Source: Armatimonadota bacterium
GTDB lineage: Bacteria > Armatimonadota > Zipacnadia > Zipacnadales > JABUFB01
Assembly: GCA_013314775.1 (NCBI GenBank)
Contig: JABUFB010000009.1
Coordinates: forward strand, 62,001-126,000
Direction of reading: 5' to 3'
Length of the DNA: 64,000 bases
Part shown: in pieces, positions 42,857-52,168 of the stretch
How the letters are laid out: each line of letters begins with the position of its first letter
Position numbering within the stretch: the first letter of the stretch is position 1
The notes under the pieces: model-generated
Told to the model about the DNA's origin: nothing
The model's database searches: none
What the model saw: only the letters and a program-made list of their open reading frames with translations
Translations under genes and position numbers: made by a program

Positions 42857-44065
42857 CTACTCCTCGCCACCGCCCGCGTCGTCGCCGCCACCGCCACCGC
42901 CGCCGGGAGGACCGCCCGCCGGCTCTCCGCCACCCGGAGGCCCGCCTCCTCCACCGGGAGGACCGCCCGCACCCTCAGTAGGCATGCCGCCCATCGCACC
43001 GCCTGGAGGCCCACCGCCACCGGGCATGCCGCCCATGTCGCCGCCGGGCCCCATCATTCCACCGCCGCCCATGCCACCAGCGGCGCCGCCGCCACCCAAG
43101 CCAGGAGGCGAGGGGACCATGATGGGCCGGTTAAGCTGGCAAGTGATCAGCAGGTCGATCGACCCGTCAAGTCTGGGTTGGACCACGGGCGAAACCCCGC
43201 CGCCACCACCCATACCACCGCGTCCGCCCATTCCCATATCGCCACCGGGAGCTCCGGGCATGCCGCCACCAGGGCCGCCGGGCATGCCGCCACCGGGTTC
43301 GCCCGGCATTCCACCCGGCCCTCCCGCCATACCGCCGCCCATGTCACCGCCGGGCATGCCCATGCCACCCTCCATCCCCGGGGCCCCGCCCCCTCCACCA
43401 CCGCCGCCCGAGAAGTTCAGCCCCTCGATATTCATCGTCGGGATCCCGCCAAGATTGGGCAGGTTCCACTGCTGGAGTATCGCGGGCCACTTCGCAGCAA
43501 TTGCCCGGCCGGACGGTACGGTGCCGGAGATGCGTACATTGCTGATCTCCGGGCATCGAATGATATTCAGGATGAAGCGGGCGCACTCATTCGCGTTCTT
43601 GACGGTGACACCGAAGGCGCAGTCTGGGCTTCCGCCGGACGGGCCAGTCTGCTGATACAGGGCTTCCGGATCCCCGCCACCCACCAGACCACCGGCGGGA
43701 TGGGCCATGATGCCGAAGAAACGAAGCTCGGCTCCACCGTAAATGTACTCGGCAATCTCAAAGAAACGTTCCCAGTACGGATAGCCGCACTCGTCCGCCT
43801 GTCTAATGAAGCTGATCTTGTCGGCAATTGGCTGAAGGCGCCCCTGGATACCGCCGGCCTCGGCCTCCGTTGCACGGACCTCATCGGCGGCTGCCTTCAC
43901 CTTTGTGTACTCCTCCTGCAGACTGGAGAGCTTGGCCTGCAGCGTGGTGGCGTAGAAGCCCACTCCCAGGCCCGCAGCCAAGAGCAGGAGGACGATCAGT
44001 GCAAGGAGCTTCTTGTTGGTCCGGGCTCGTCGTACACCCGGGGGCAGCAGATCGATTCTTAGCAC
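42857..44065 (-). CDS. pilN: PilN-like pilus assembly protein with long Gly/Met/Pro-rich region
   Basis: A 402-residue protein. The N-terminus MLRIDLLPPGVRR is the PilN motif (INLLP-type) that docks into PilM; a membrane helix (20-42) and a coiled coil (LQAKLSSLQEEYTKVKAAAD) follow, then a ferredoxin-like domain (about 90-225). After residue 225 come two Gly/Met/Pro-rich blocks separated by an ordered strand (SPVVQPRLDGSIDLLITCQL), so the second half is mostly low complexity. Proteobacterial PilN is about 200 residues; this is twice as long. It is followed by PilO in the same operon. Confidence 0.87.
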   Translation of the reverse strand: MLRIDLLPPGVRRARTNKKLLALIVLLLLAAGLGVGFYATTLQAKLSSLQEEYTKVKAAADEVRATEAEAGGIQGRLQPIADKISFIRQADECGYPYWERFFEIAEYIYGGAELRFFGIMAHPAGGLVGGGDPEALYQQTGPSGGSPDCAFGVTVKNANECARFILNIIRCPEISNVRISGTVPSGRAIAAKWPAILQQWNLPNLGGIPTMNIEGLNFSGGGGGGGGAPGMEGGMGMPGGDMGGGMAGGPGGMPGEPGGGMPGGPGGGMPGAPGGDMGMGGRGGMGGGGGVSPVVQPRLDGSIDLLITCQLNRPIMVPSPPGLGGGGAAGGMGGGGMMGPGGDMGGMPGGGGPPGGAMGGMPTEGAGGPPGGGGGPPGGGEPAGGPPGGGGGGGDDAGGGEE

Positions 44066-44188
44066 CTTGACCCTCCCTGAGGTGGGCGAGAGACCGAACT
44101 AGCGGCTTTCGCACAGTCCTGGTTGCGCGGTTGCCGCAGGCAGTCGAGCCATTCGGGGTACACAGGGCGCGACCGCGACCAACGCACC

Positions 44189-45523
44189 CTAGCTTTCCAC
44201 CATATCGCGCAGCGCAAGCCCAACCGCGACGACCATCGTGGGGCCGATGTCGCGCAGGTACGCGCCGGGCTGCTTATTCTCATCGGTCAGAAGCTCGGCG
44301 AAGGGATCCGCGAGCTCTACCGTTACACCGGTCTCCGCTGCGATGAAGTCACCTAGACCCGGGATCACCGCTGTACCGCCCGACAGGAGAATGCGGTCGA
44401 TCTCCTCGTTGCGGTGCTGTCTGCGGTAGAAATTCAGTGACGCCTGAACCTCGCCCGCAAGATCCACGAGGGGGGTAGCGATGGCTTCGTAGACGATCTG
44501 CCGCGCGTGAAGGTCCTGCTGCGCCTGCGGGTCCGTTGGACCCTCGGCAGGAGCAGGGGCCGACGGCGCTTCTCCGATGCCGGCTTCCGACGGCAGTATG
44601 GTGTCCAGTTGCGTCGCCTCGGCTTCCGCACCAATGGCTTCGTCGGCAAATCCCGCTTCGCCCATCATGTCGGAGACTTCGAACACGGAATCGGCTTCGT
44701 CTTCGGAGTATGCTTCCCCTCTTGCCCCGGCTCCTCCTGCAGCGTAGCCGGTTTCCTCGGGGAAAACAGATTCCGACACGTCAGCCAAGGCTTTCTTGAC
44801 CTGCTCAGCCAAGGTCTCATCACCCATGAAGTTCTGGGTGATCGCCTGGGTCAGCGCGTTTCCGGCGGTGGGAATTGTGCGGACGAAGCCCAGCAAGCCT
44901 CGGCGAACCACGATAATCAAGGTGGAATTCGCGCCGATATGCACAATGGCCACTGTCTGGTCGCTGTAGGCAGATCCGCTCACTTCCACGAGTGCGCGTG
45001 ATATTGCCAGGGGTTCGACATCGATGGCCTGGGGAAGCAGCTTGGCGGAGGTCATCACGCTCACATGGGTGTTGATCATGTCCTCCTGCGCCACGGCAAT
45101 GAGGACTTCCATGTTCTGCGCGTTTGGGTCGGCATCGGGCGCGTCAACGGGCTGGTAGTCGTAGTATGTCTGCTCGATAGGAAACGGAGTCTGGCGGTCG
45201 AGTTCCCACTGGATCGCCTCATCCAGTTCCTTGCCTGACATCTTGGGGACTTCCGTGATTCTTACCACCACGGACGATGTGCCGCCGACGGATGCAATGG
45301 TGTTCTTTGTGTGAAAACCACCGGCCTTGATGAGGTCCGACACCGCACTGGTGACCGCGGCGGCATCCACGATGACGCCGTCCTCTACACTGCGCGGAGG
45401 CGTCGGCACAACAACTGGCCGGCCGAGCACTTCAATGCCCGATCCGGTCCGTTGGAGTTCAACAGCCTTGATGGTTGAACTGCCTATGTCGAGGCCCAGA
45501 ACATGGGTATAGCCCCGCGCCAT
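44189..45523 (-). CDS. pilM: Type IV pilus assembly protein PilM (actin-like ATPase)
   Basis: Cytoplasmic actin-like protein that binds the PilN N-terminus. The 444-residue protein begins MARGYTHVLGLDIGSSTIKAVELQ (phosphate loop DIGSS), with SVGGTSSVVVRITEVPKMS, LVEVSGSAYSDQTVAIVHIG and the C-terminal RILLSGGTAVIPGLGDFIAAETG. An acidic insertion of about 110 residues (roughly 245-345, SVFPEETGYAAGG to APAEGPTDPQAQQ) is absent from standard PilM. ATG 45523 follows AGGAGGAG. It heads the pilM-N-O-P-STN-Q operon behind a good promoter. Confidence 0.92.
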   Translation of the reverse strand: MARGYTHVLGLDIGSSTIKAVELQRTGSGIEVLGRPVVVPTPPRSVEDGVIVDAAAVTSAVSDLIKAGGFHTKNTIASVGGTSSVVVRITEVPKMSGKELDEAIQWELDRQTPFPIEQTYYDYQPVDAPDADPNAQNMEVLIAVAQEDMINTHVSVMTSAKLLPQAIDVEPLAISRALVEVSGSAYSDQTVAIVHIGANSTLIIVVRRGLLGFVRTIPTAGNALTQAITQNFMGDETLAEQVKKALADVSESVFPEETGYAAGGAGARGEAYSEDEADSVFEVSDMMGEAGFADEAIGAEAEATQLDTILPSEAGIGEAPSAPAPAEGPTDPQAQQDLHARQIVYEAIATPLVDLAGEVQASLNFYRRQHRNEEIDRILLSGGTAVIPGLGDFIAAETGVTVELADPFAELLTDENKQPGAYLRDIGPTMVVAVGLALRDMVES

Positions 45524-45588
45524 GCGTGGCTCCTCCTGCGTGCGGGCAATGCAAGACCGGAAGGCGCCCTGCGGCAAGCACCCGGCAA

Positions 45589-45617
45589 AGTGTACCCCAT
45601 GACAAGAATGGCGTCAA
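45589..45617 (-). promoter_or_regulatory. Sigma-70-type promoter of the pilM operon
   Basis: On the minus strand, TTGACG (complement of 45612-45617) and TACACT (complement of 45589-45594) are separated by exactly 17 bases. Transcription would begin near 45583, about 60 bases before the pilM start. Confidence 0.7.
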
Positions 45618-45665
45618 GCCGTTAGCCCACACGGGAACCGGAGTGCCTTCGGTCCCCGTTGGGGC

Positions 45666-45742
45666 GTGAACAATCTGCACCACGCGCGCCTACCCCGGCA
45701 AACTCGCTGCTGCCGTGCCAGAGACCGCGACACATTGTTCAC
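45666..45742. promoter_or_regulatory. Pair of inverted 9-mers upstream of the pilM promoter
   Basis: GTGAACAAT (45666-45674) and ATTGTTCAC (45734-45742) are exact reverse complements 59 bases apart, lying about 90 and 155 bases upstream of the predicted pilM transcription start. The A/T-rich 9-mers stand out from a GC-rich background. They could be half-sites for a regulator acting by looping. The rest of the 316-base gap (45524-45839) holds no gene. Confidence 0.35.
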
Positions 45743-45759
45743 TAGTGATAGACAGGTGA

Positions 45760-45804
45760 CGGGCCCCGGAGTTCCCAGCCATTCAGTCTCAGCCCCGGGG
45801 CCCG
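45760..45804 (-). terminator. Hairpin downstream of the 2,063-aa surface-protein gene
   Basis: CGGGCCCCGG (45760-45769) pairs perfectly with CCGGGGCCCG (45795-45804) around 25 bases, starting 36 bases beyond the end of the giant gene. There is no T-run on the minus strand, so it is a probable but not classical terminator between the minor-pilin cluster and the pilM operon. Confidence 0.5.
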
Positions 45805-45839
45805 GAAGAAATGGATCTCCCCCGCGACCCATTGTGCCG

Positions 45840-48800
45840 CTACGGGTACGGCAGATTGGGCCTGAAGCGGTCCATCGCATTGCTGGCGGCAAGCCGTTCT
45901 CGCACCAGCGACGGGAACTCGGGTGTCACAGTGCAGTAATAGATGTCCGAAGACTGCCGGACCTCTGACCCGCCATCGGAGGCATCGCGAAGGTCGTACA
46001 GCGGCCTCGGGCTGGACCAGAAGATCCAGTAGCGCCTTGCCACAAGCATGTCCGGGTTCGTCACGGGCAGTGACGGTACCCGGTAGGTTTCCTCAACCAC
46101 CCGCAGCGGGCCTTCGGAAAGGACGCTGTCGATGGGCACAATCGTCTCCTGACTCCAGCCGCCAATGGTGTGAATCTCATCCGCACTGGCGGTCTGCACG
46201 TTGCCGGCATCATCCAGATACTCGTAGTCATACTGCACACGGATCTGGCTGCCAGGCCCCAGCGGGTCACGCCGCCGCTGCCCGTCCGGATACGTCACCC
46301 AGCGATAGACGCCAAGCCAGATCGCGATCTCCCCGTTCTGCATGTCGGCGTCAAACTCGGCGCGGTGGCCGGAGTAGCTGCCCGGGGGAAGGCCGGGATA
46401 TCCGGGCAGAGCGCCCACGACCTCTTCCGGAGTGCCCGGACCGTAGAGTTCAGGCTGAGGATCGGTGGTATCTGATGGATACCGCACCACCAGGTTTCCG
46501 GCGATCGGAGGATGGTTCACCTGGATTGTCCACGACTGCATCTTCATCATGTAGCTGGTGCGTCCATAGTACGGCGCTTGGCCTGTCCCATAGCTGCGAC
46601 GCCAGAAGAGCAGAACGCGGTTGTTATGGCTTCCAAGCGGCCACGGGTAGGTGTACGAACCCGCGGGCTGGTTCCCCAGCCATGCGCCGGACTGCAGGAT
46701 CGCGGTCGGGCAATCATCATCAGCGGGACTCAGGGTGTGGCGCCACAGGAACGGTGAGTACTCGCCGGCCAGGAAAACGTCGTCGATGGTAGATGCGAGC
46801 GCGGGGAAAGAGCGGCTGAATACGGTCGCCGGGTCGTTCGGCTCCAGGGCATTGAACAAAGGTCCGGAGAACCGGACGCGCCCGAGAGTCGGGTCGATCT
46901 CCATCATCAACGGGCGCTTTTCGGCGTCAGGAAGGCCGTACGTTGCCGGATCGATCAGCTCATAGCGATCTTCCCCGTTAGGTCCGGAGGCCGGGTAATA
47001 GCGCACATTGGGCAGGCTGCCATCCTCCGGAGCCACAGGACCGGCCGGCCACTGGAGGGTGCTCAGGTCTGTGAACAGACCATCCTCCTTGTGTCTTGCG
47101 AAACGCGGAATGACACGGTAGACGCCCCGGGTCTCGTCATACTGTTCGCCCCGGGTCGGGTTTGCAGGTCCCCAGCTGATGTCGTAGTAGCTGATCTCCC
47201 AGGTGGTCCCGTGCTGACGCACACCGATGCGGAAGGATGCCCCCGGACTGCCATTGTTGATGTAATTGCTTCCGGTCACCCAGTCCAGATGGCGTGAATG
47301 GAACTCTCGACGGAGCTCGTCGGGCGTGAATTCCTCGCCCGGGCTCTCACCGGGCGAATTCGTAGCTCCGGTCCCCGGTGGCGGCCCGGGCCGGGACTCG
47401 CTGGGGTTCAGTACAGGGAGCCCTTCCGGCTGTCCGTCCATGGTCCCCGAATGAACGTACTGGAACTCCACCTTCCCGTTGTTATTCGCCCCTGTCAACA
47501 GATCATGCCGGTTGAACCGAGCCTCGTAGATGTCGAAGTTGCCAAGGTGCCGCGCATAGCCGGCGAAGAAGACCCGCAACATGGGCTGGGTCGCCGTCCC
47601 ACCTGTGCTGGTGTCGTAGACAACCGGCGGCAGATAGAGCATTGGCGCCAGGTCCTTCACCGCCTGGAACGGCCCATGCGGGGTTCTCCGCAGCGTGACC
47701 GCTGATGCCGGCGAGGGCCCGAAGGCATCAGTGTCGTACATGGTCTGCACGGTGGTCTGCGGATCGATCGCGGGAATGCTGTTATCAATCGGCAGGGCGG
47801 CCACACGGTTAGTGCCGTCCGCAAGGGCGACATGGTACATCGGGCGCTCTTGGCCCCGTACCCCGGTATGCCAGAAGGTCCAGTGCCCGGATGCGGCTCC
47901 GCCATTGGCGATGTCTCCGTCCCACAGGCCCCGCACTCCTTGAGGCTTCGCCTGTCCGGTCCAGATCAGCCCCGTGCCGGATGCATCGGAGTAGTGAATC
48001 TCCGAACGCAACGCGCCACCCACTGCGCCGGAAGACACCCACAGAGACCGGTAGCCCGCGGGATACGGGTACACATCCAACGGCCCGCTCTGTGACAGGG
48101 GGCCGCCCAGGCTGGTCAGCGGTGTCGGAGGGCCTGCAAGCCAGTCGTAGCTGCGGTTGATGCCCGAGCCCGAGACGTTCGCTCGTGCTGATACCAGGTT
48201 CATGGGAGCATCCGGCGGCGGGACGGCGTCCGGGTCTCCCGGATCCGGATCGTTGGTCATCCACATGACCTGCAACTGCTGCGGATCACCGTTCGCATCA
48301 TACATGAACAGCGCCGTCGGAGACGTGTCCACCGAATGGTAGTCGTTGTAGGGAAGACGGGACTCGGAGACCCTCAGATGGGCCTCGGCGGCCATGTAAG
48401 GCTCCAAGGCCACATCGCGGTCCGGGTCGAACACATACCGGGCGCTGGTGACATTCCCCACTCCGGGCCGCGTGAAGTCCAGCAGCCCGTTACCGTTCTG
48501 ATCCATGAAGTACAGTTGAGGCATCTCATATCGGCCCAGAAGCTGGCCGGTGCCCACGATGTTCGTGGCACCCACGTTCATGGCGCCTGCGCTTACACTC
48601 GCCCCACCCTCAGGGTTCATCACCGGCAACCACGGTGTCGCGGCATCGGCCGACAAAGGCAGCAGACCAACCGCTTCGTGGAAGATCTCCTTGAGGGACG
48701 CCGGAATCGGGTTACGCTGGTTGACCCAGCCGTAGCCCCGTTTCTTCGATGGGTCGGGTCCCCAGTCATTCTGGCCCGCATCGGCCCGGAAGAACCTGTA

Positions 48801-51800
48801 CCAGGCATCGTCTACACCGGAAACCCCCGGCGACGTCCCGTATATGCCGGGAATCGTGTTCCCATCGTTTCGCAGACTGAAGTTCCCCCAGTGGGATGTC
48901 CCCATGGGGTCCGCGCGACGACCGGCAGGTGTCCCGCCGGCATCCGCGACCGTGATGTCCGGTGTGGCGCCAGTGCCCGATGCCACGCGCCCCATGTCCG
49001 TCGCCGGACTGGACGCCACCAGTTGGGTCCGCTTCGGCACCGATAACTGGATGTCGTATGCGTCGAATTCCTCGGCCGTCAGGTCCGCGAAACCGAAATT
49101 CGGGTTCCCGGCCACGTTCGGCGCGGGGTCTACGGTGCTCAACGGCACGCCTGTCAACGGACAGGTGCCGGTTCCGGCCGCATGCACGGCGCCGGTGATT
49201 GGGCTCCATTCGTGCCCTGGACAATCGGGATTCTGGCAGTGGAACGCCAGCCCCGGTCCGGGGAGGACGGTGTTCCAGGCGGACCCGGAATCCGGGCCGA
49301 TGCCGGGCTCGGTGGCCGGGGTCGCCGTGTGATTGCTGGTGCAGATGAACACCCTGCCCTGGGCGTTGGTCACCAGGTTGTTGGTCACGTAAGCCTGCCC
49401 AGGCCGCCATCCCGGGAGCGGAGCGCCGCAGTCGGGGCACACATAGTAGGCGTCCCACTTGTCGTTATCATCGAAAACAGTCTGCAGACGCCGCAACTCC
49501 CATTTGTGCGGGTCGGTGAGGGGAGCGGCGGGATCGAAAGCCGTTGCCCGTGCTTCTGTCTGCCCATACGTCAGCGCGGTCCCGCGGTAGCCCCAGTTTG
49601 CCTCGTAATCTTGGCTGTTTCCCGGCGCCTCGCCCGGCTCAGACGCAGGCTGCCCGGGCGGGACACTCACCGTGATGTACTGGTCCGTCCCATCGTAGCC
49701 TGCAGCAGCCGAGCCCAGGCTGACCACCTTGTTGTCCAGCCCCACCGTCACCCGGGAGTCGGGGATGCTCGGCCGCAGGGACGGGAAAGCATTGATCCAG
49801 GGCACCGGATTGCCCGAGCCATCCGTGCCTATCTCGGGAACGGTCAGAGACCGAACCAACTGGGTATCTGCAGGGCTGCCGGCGGCTTCCACCGTCACGA
49901 GACCCACGCGGGGCCCCGGCGCGATGTACAGGTCCGCGGCATGGGCCGCGTCAGGCTGGCCGTGGTCGCCGTGGTACGGGCAGATCCCCGCGCCCTTGTC
50001 CTCCGGGTAGACATCCCCGTTGGCTTCCCAATACAGGTTCCAGTTAGCGCCTACTGGTGGCCGATTGTTCGCCGCGGAAATGTGCTCTCGAATGCACAGG
50101 TACCACGGTAGCCCTAGCAACCGGTCACCGGGCCGGTAGTGGTAATTGGCTTGCCACACCCCACCGTTCAGCGCGTGGACAAAACCGCTCCCGCGGTCCT
50201 GGATGTCGGTGAATTTCGCACCGCATTCGGGGCACACATAGTACCGGTCATTCTGGGTGAGCTGGTTGCGCACCACGAACTCCCGCCGCGCGCTGGTCTC
50301 ACCCGGCCGGACTACTATTCCGGTGCCATCACTGGCGCCAACCAGGAAGCGCGGATAGGTCCCCGTCAGCGTCTCGATGTTCCCGTGGTGGTCGCTGTCA
50401 TTACTGCGCGGAACATTGTAACGCGAAACCAGGAAGCGGCTCTCGATCGGCTCATATTCCGAGGCGAAACTCGGCAGACTCTGGGCCACCGCCGAGTTTG
50501 TGGGACGGTTCAGCCGATCCATGTACCATTCCGTGTCGTCGTACCAGAACGTACGGACGTTCGCGTTGACGCCGTGGATAAGTTCGATCGAGTCGAGGGC
50601 AGGAGTGTGCAGCCCCGCATCCCACGGGTTCACACCATTCTGCCAGCGCATTTGGACCTTGCCTGCCCCGACTTCCCCTGGCCTGATGGAGTATGGCGTG
50701 CCGTTCCCGGCAGCCGTCGGGTCGCCCATGACTGCATCCGTGCTGTGCACGATGCGGTCGGCGCCGAAAGTGAAATAGACCCCGCGGCGCTCCCAGGACG
50801 GCATGTCGTTCAGACCCGCTTCGCTGAGAACCGGGCTGCCGAACCCCAGAGCAGGACCATCCATGCCCATTGTCGGCGGCGGATTGGTCTTCACATTGGA
50901 GCGTGTCTGGAAGCTGATCTCCCAGACAGCGCCGGTCGCGTCGGCCGTGGGATCGGCCAGCACAGGCAGGACCAGGCGCAGTGAGCCGCTTGCTGTGACG
51001 ATGCGGATGTAGTTGACGCCCGCGGGTGCGACCCCGGGCTGTCTTTCGCTGTCAAACTCCAGCCCATAGAGCCGCGAGTAGACCCAGATCCGCCACCCGC
51101 TGATCTCGCCAGGCACCAGTGGATCCGCGGCGCGAGACACGTACCGGATGTAGTAGGCGTCCTCGTCGGCGATCTTCTGCGATCCGAGCTGGATGATGAC
51201 AGGTCGCGTGAAGACTTCCGTCCACGCGAAATTGGACCAGAGCGTCCCGATGCCTGGCTCGTTCGCAAGAGGCCAGCCCTGCGGGATGGCGATGTGCCAG
51301 TTGCGGCACTCGAAATACCGGGTACCCGCTCCCAGATCGTGCTTCACCCAGTCTCCCACGTTATACGTAGTGCCGGCGGACCAGTCGGGCACATTACTTG
51401 GCGGCAGTTCAGGCGCGTCCCCGTAATTCTGCTGGGTGTAGCGAGTGGCGTATGTCCGCGCATAGCTGACGCCGGGCGGGAAAGTGACAAAGTGAGCGCG
51501 AGTCAGGTTCGGATCTGCGGCAGGCCAGGCAAACTCAGAGTAGACCGTGCCGTTCGGCGCGTTCGAGGCGCCAGGGCGATTGGGGTGAAATGGGCGGCCA
51601 ACCACAGCGCGGAACTGGTTGGGGTCGTTGTATGTCTGGCCTCCGGTGGGAATACTGGTGTCGCGGTACGCTACGTCGCAGGAAGGCACCCCGCCTGCGC
51701 TGCGCTGGGGTGTTGCGATATCAAGTACGCGCTGCTCCAGGTCCTCAACCGGGATCAGAGTGGTGTTTGGGTGCTGGGCGGCGGGCAGGCCCAGAGGATT

Positions 51801-52031
51801 TGGGCAAGTGTAGTTGCCCGGCGGCAGCACCGCGGAGTAGCCACAGATCGGGCAAACGTAATTGCCCCGCAGTTTGCTCAGACCAAACTGGTGGGTGTCA
51901 TCCGCATAGGCGGCGCTTGCCGTATCCACGATGCTCGTGCGTACTTCGTAGGCCGGCTGCGCCATTGCAACCGACGCCGCGATGAGCGCAATACCTACCG
52001 TGAGGGGAACGATACCACTTCTCTGCCTCAT
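45840..52031 (-). CDS. Giant exported protein with CBM5/12-like and CPxCG modules, pilus-cluster associated
   Basis: A 2,063-residue exported protein; ATG 52031 follows GGAGAGGGTG and starts a Sec signal peptide ending AMAQ. The N-terminal half holds three CBM5/12-like modules (pattern W..G..Y..GD.V...G..Y.C...H...P......W), at DNA about 51,225-51,395, 50,030-50,160 and 49,280-49,420. It also has CPxCG knuckles: VCPICG (residues 60-63), VCPECG (DNA near 50,230) and VCPDCG (near 49,435). The later knuckles have matching Cys only after the carbohydrate module (ICPYHG; CQNPDCPGH and CPLTG). DQNGNGLLDF is a calcium-loop type motif. The C-terminal half is beta-rich and unassigned. It is the last gene of the minor-pilin run, so a pilus-tip or surface adhesin role is inferred. 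Confidence 0.85.
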   Translation of the reverse strand: MRQRSGIVPLTVGIALIAASVAMAQPAYEVRTSIVDTASAAYADDTHQFGLSKLRGNYVCPICGYSAVLPPGNYTCPNPLGLPAAQHPNTTLIPVEDLEQRVLDIATPQRSAGGVPSCDVAYRDTSIPTGGQTYNDPNQFRAVVGRPFHPNRPGASNAPNGTVYSEFAWPAADPNLTRAHFVTFPPGVSYARTYATRYTQQNYGDAPELPPSNVPDWSAGTTYNVGDWVKHDLGAGTRYFECRNWHIAIPQGWPLANEPGIGTLWSNFAWTEVFTRPVIIQLGSQKIADEDAYYIRYVSRAADPLVPGEISGWRIWVYSRLYGLEFDSERQPGVAPAGVNYIRIVTASGSLRLVLPVLADPTADATGAVWEISFQTRSNVKTNPPPTMGMDGPALGFGSPVLSEAGLNDMPSWERRGVYFTFGADRIVHSTDAVMGDPTAAGNGTPYSIRPGEVGAGKVQMRWQNGVNPWDAGLHTPALDSIELIHGVNANVRTFWYDDTEWYMDRLNRPTNSAVAQSLPSFASEYEPIESRFLVSRYNVPRSNDSDHHGNIETLTGTYPRFLVGASDGTGIVVRPGETSARREFVVRNQLTQNDRYYVCPECGAKFTDIQDRGSGFVHALNGGVWQANYHYRPGDRLLGLPWYLCIREHISAANNRPPVGANWNLYWEANGDVYPEDKGAGICPYHGDHGQPDAAHAADLYIAPGPRVGLVTVEAAGSPADTQLVRSLTVPEIGTDGSGNPVPWINAFPSLRPSIPDSRVTVGLDNKVVSLGSAAAGYDGTDQYITVSVPPGQPASEPGEAPGNSQDYEANWGYRGTALTYGQTEARATAFDPAAPLTDPHKWELRRLQTVFDDNDKWDAYYVCPDCGAPLPGWRPGQAYVTNNLVTNAQGRVFICTSNHTATPATEPGIGPDSGSAWNTVLPGPGLAFHCQNPDCPGHEWSPITGAVHAAGTGTCPLTGVPLSTVDPAPNVAGNPNFGFADLTAEEFDAYDIQLSVPKRTQLVASSPATDMGRVASGTGATPDITVADAGGTPAGRRADPMGTSHWGNFSLRNDGNTIPGIYGTSPGVSGVDDAWYRFFRADAGQNDWGPDPSKKRGYGWVNQRNPIPASLKEIFHEAVGLLPLSADAATPWLPVMNPEGGASVSAGAMNVGATNIVGTGQLLGRYEMPQLYFMDQNGNGLLDFTRPGVGNVTSARYVFDPDRDVALEPYMAAEAHLRVSESRLPYNDYHSVDTSPTALFMYDANGDPQQLQVMWMTNDPDPGDPDAVPPPDAPMNLVSARANVSGSGINRSYDWLAGPPTPLTSLGGPLSQSGPLDVYPYPAGYRSLWVSSGAVGGALRSEIHYSDASGTGLIWTGQAKPQGVRGLWDGDIANGGAASGHWTFWHTGVRGQERPMYHVALADGTNRVAALPIDNSIPAIDPQTTVQTMYDTDAFGPSPASAVTLRRTPHGPFQAVKDLAPMLYLPPVVYDTSTGGTATQPMLRVFFAGYARHLGNFDIYEARFNRHDLLTGANNNGKVEFQYVHSGTMDGQPEGLPVLNPSESRPGPPPGTGATNSPGESPGEEFTPDELRREFHSRHLDWVTGSNYINNGSPGASFRIGVRQHGTTWEISYYDISWGPANPTRGEQYDETRGVYRVIPRFARHKEDGLFTDLSTLQWPAGPVAPEDGSLPNVRYYPASGPNGEDRYELIDPATYGLPDAEKRPLMMEIDPTLGRVRFSGPLFNALEPNDPATVFSRSFPALASTIDDVFLAGEYSPFLWRHTLSPADDDCPTAILQSGAWLGNQPAGSYTYPWPLGSHNNRVLLFWRRSYGTGQAPYYGRTSYMMKMQSWTIQVNHPPIAGNLVVRYPSDTTDPQPELYGPGTPEEVVGALPGYPGLPPGSYSGHRAEFDADMQNGEIAIWLGVYRWVTYPDGQRRRDPLGPGSQIRVQYDYEYLDDAGNVQTASADEIHTIGGWSQETIVPIDSVLSEGPLRVVEETYRVPSLPVTNPDMLVARRYWIFWSSPRPLYDLRDASDGGSEVRQSSDIYYCTVTPEFPSLVRERLAASNAMDRFRPNLPYP

Positions 52032-52168
52032 GGGCTTCACCCTCTCCAACTGCAGCGCGCTGTCGTCTGGTCTAACCGGGCATACTGCCCTGCGACAGGC
52101 GCGTGATTCTCATCTGCAGGCCGCGCGTGCGGCCCTTGTGTCACACCCCGCTCGGGTCTCTGCCGGAT

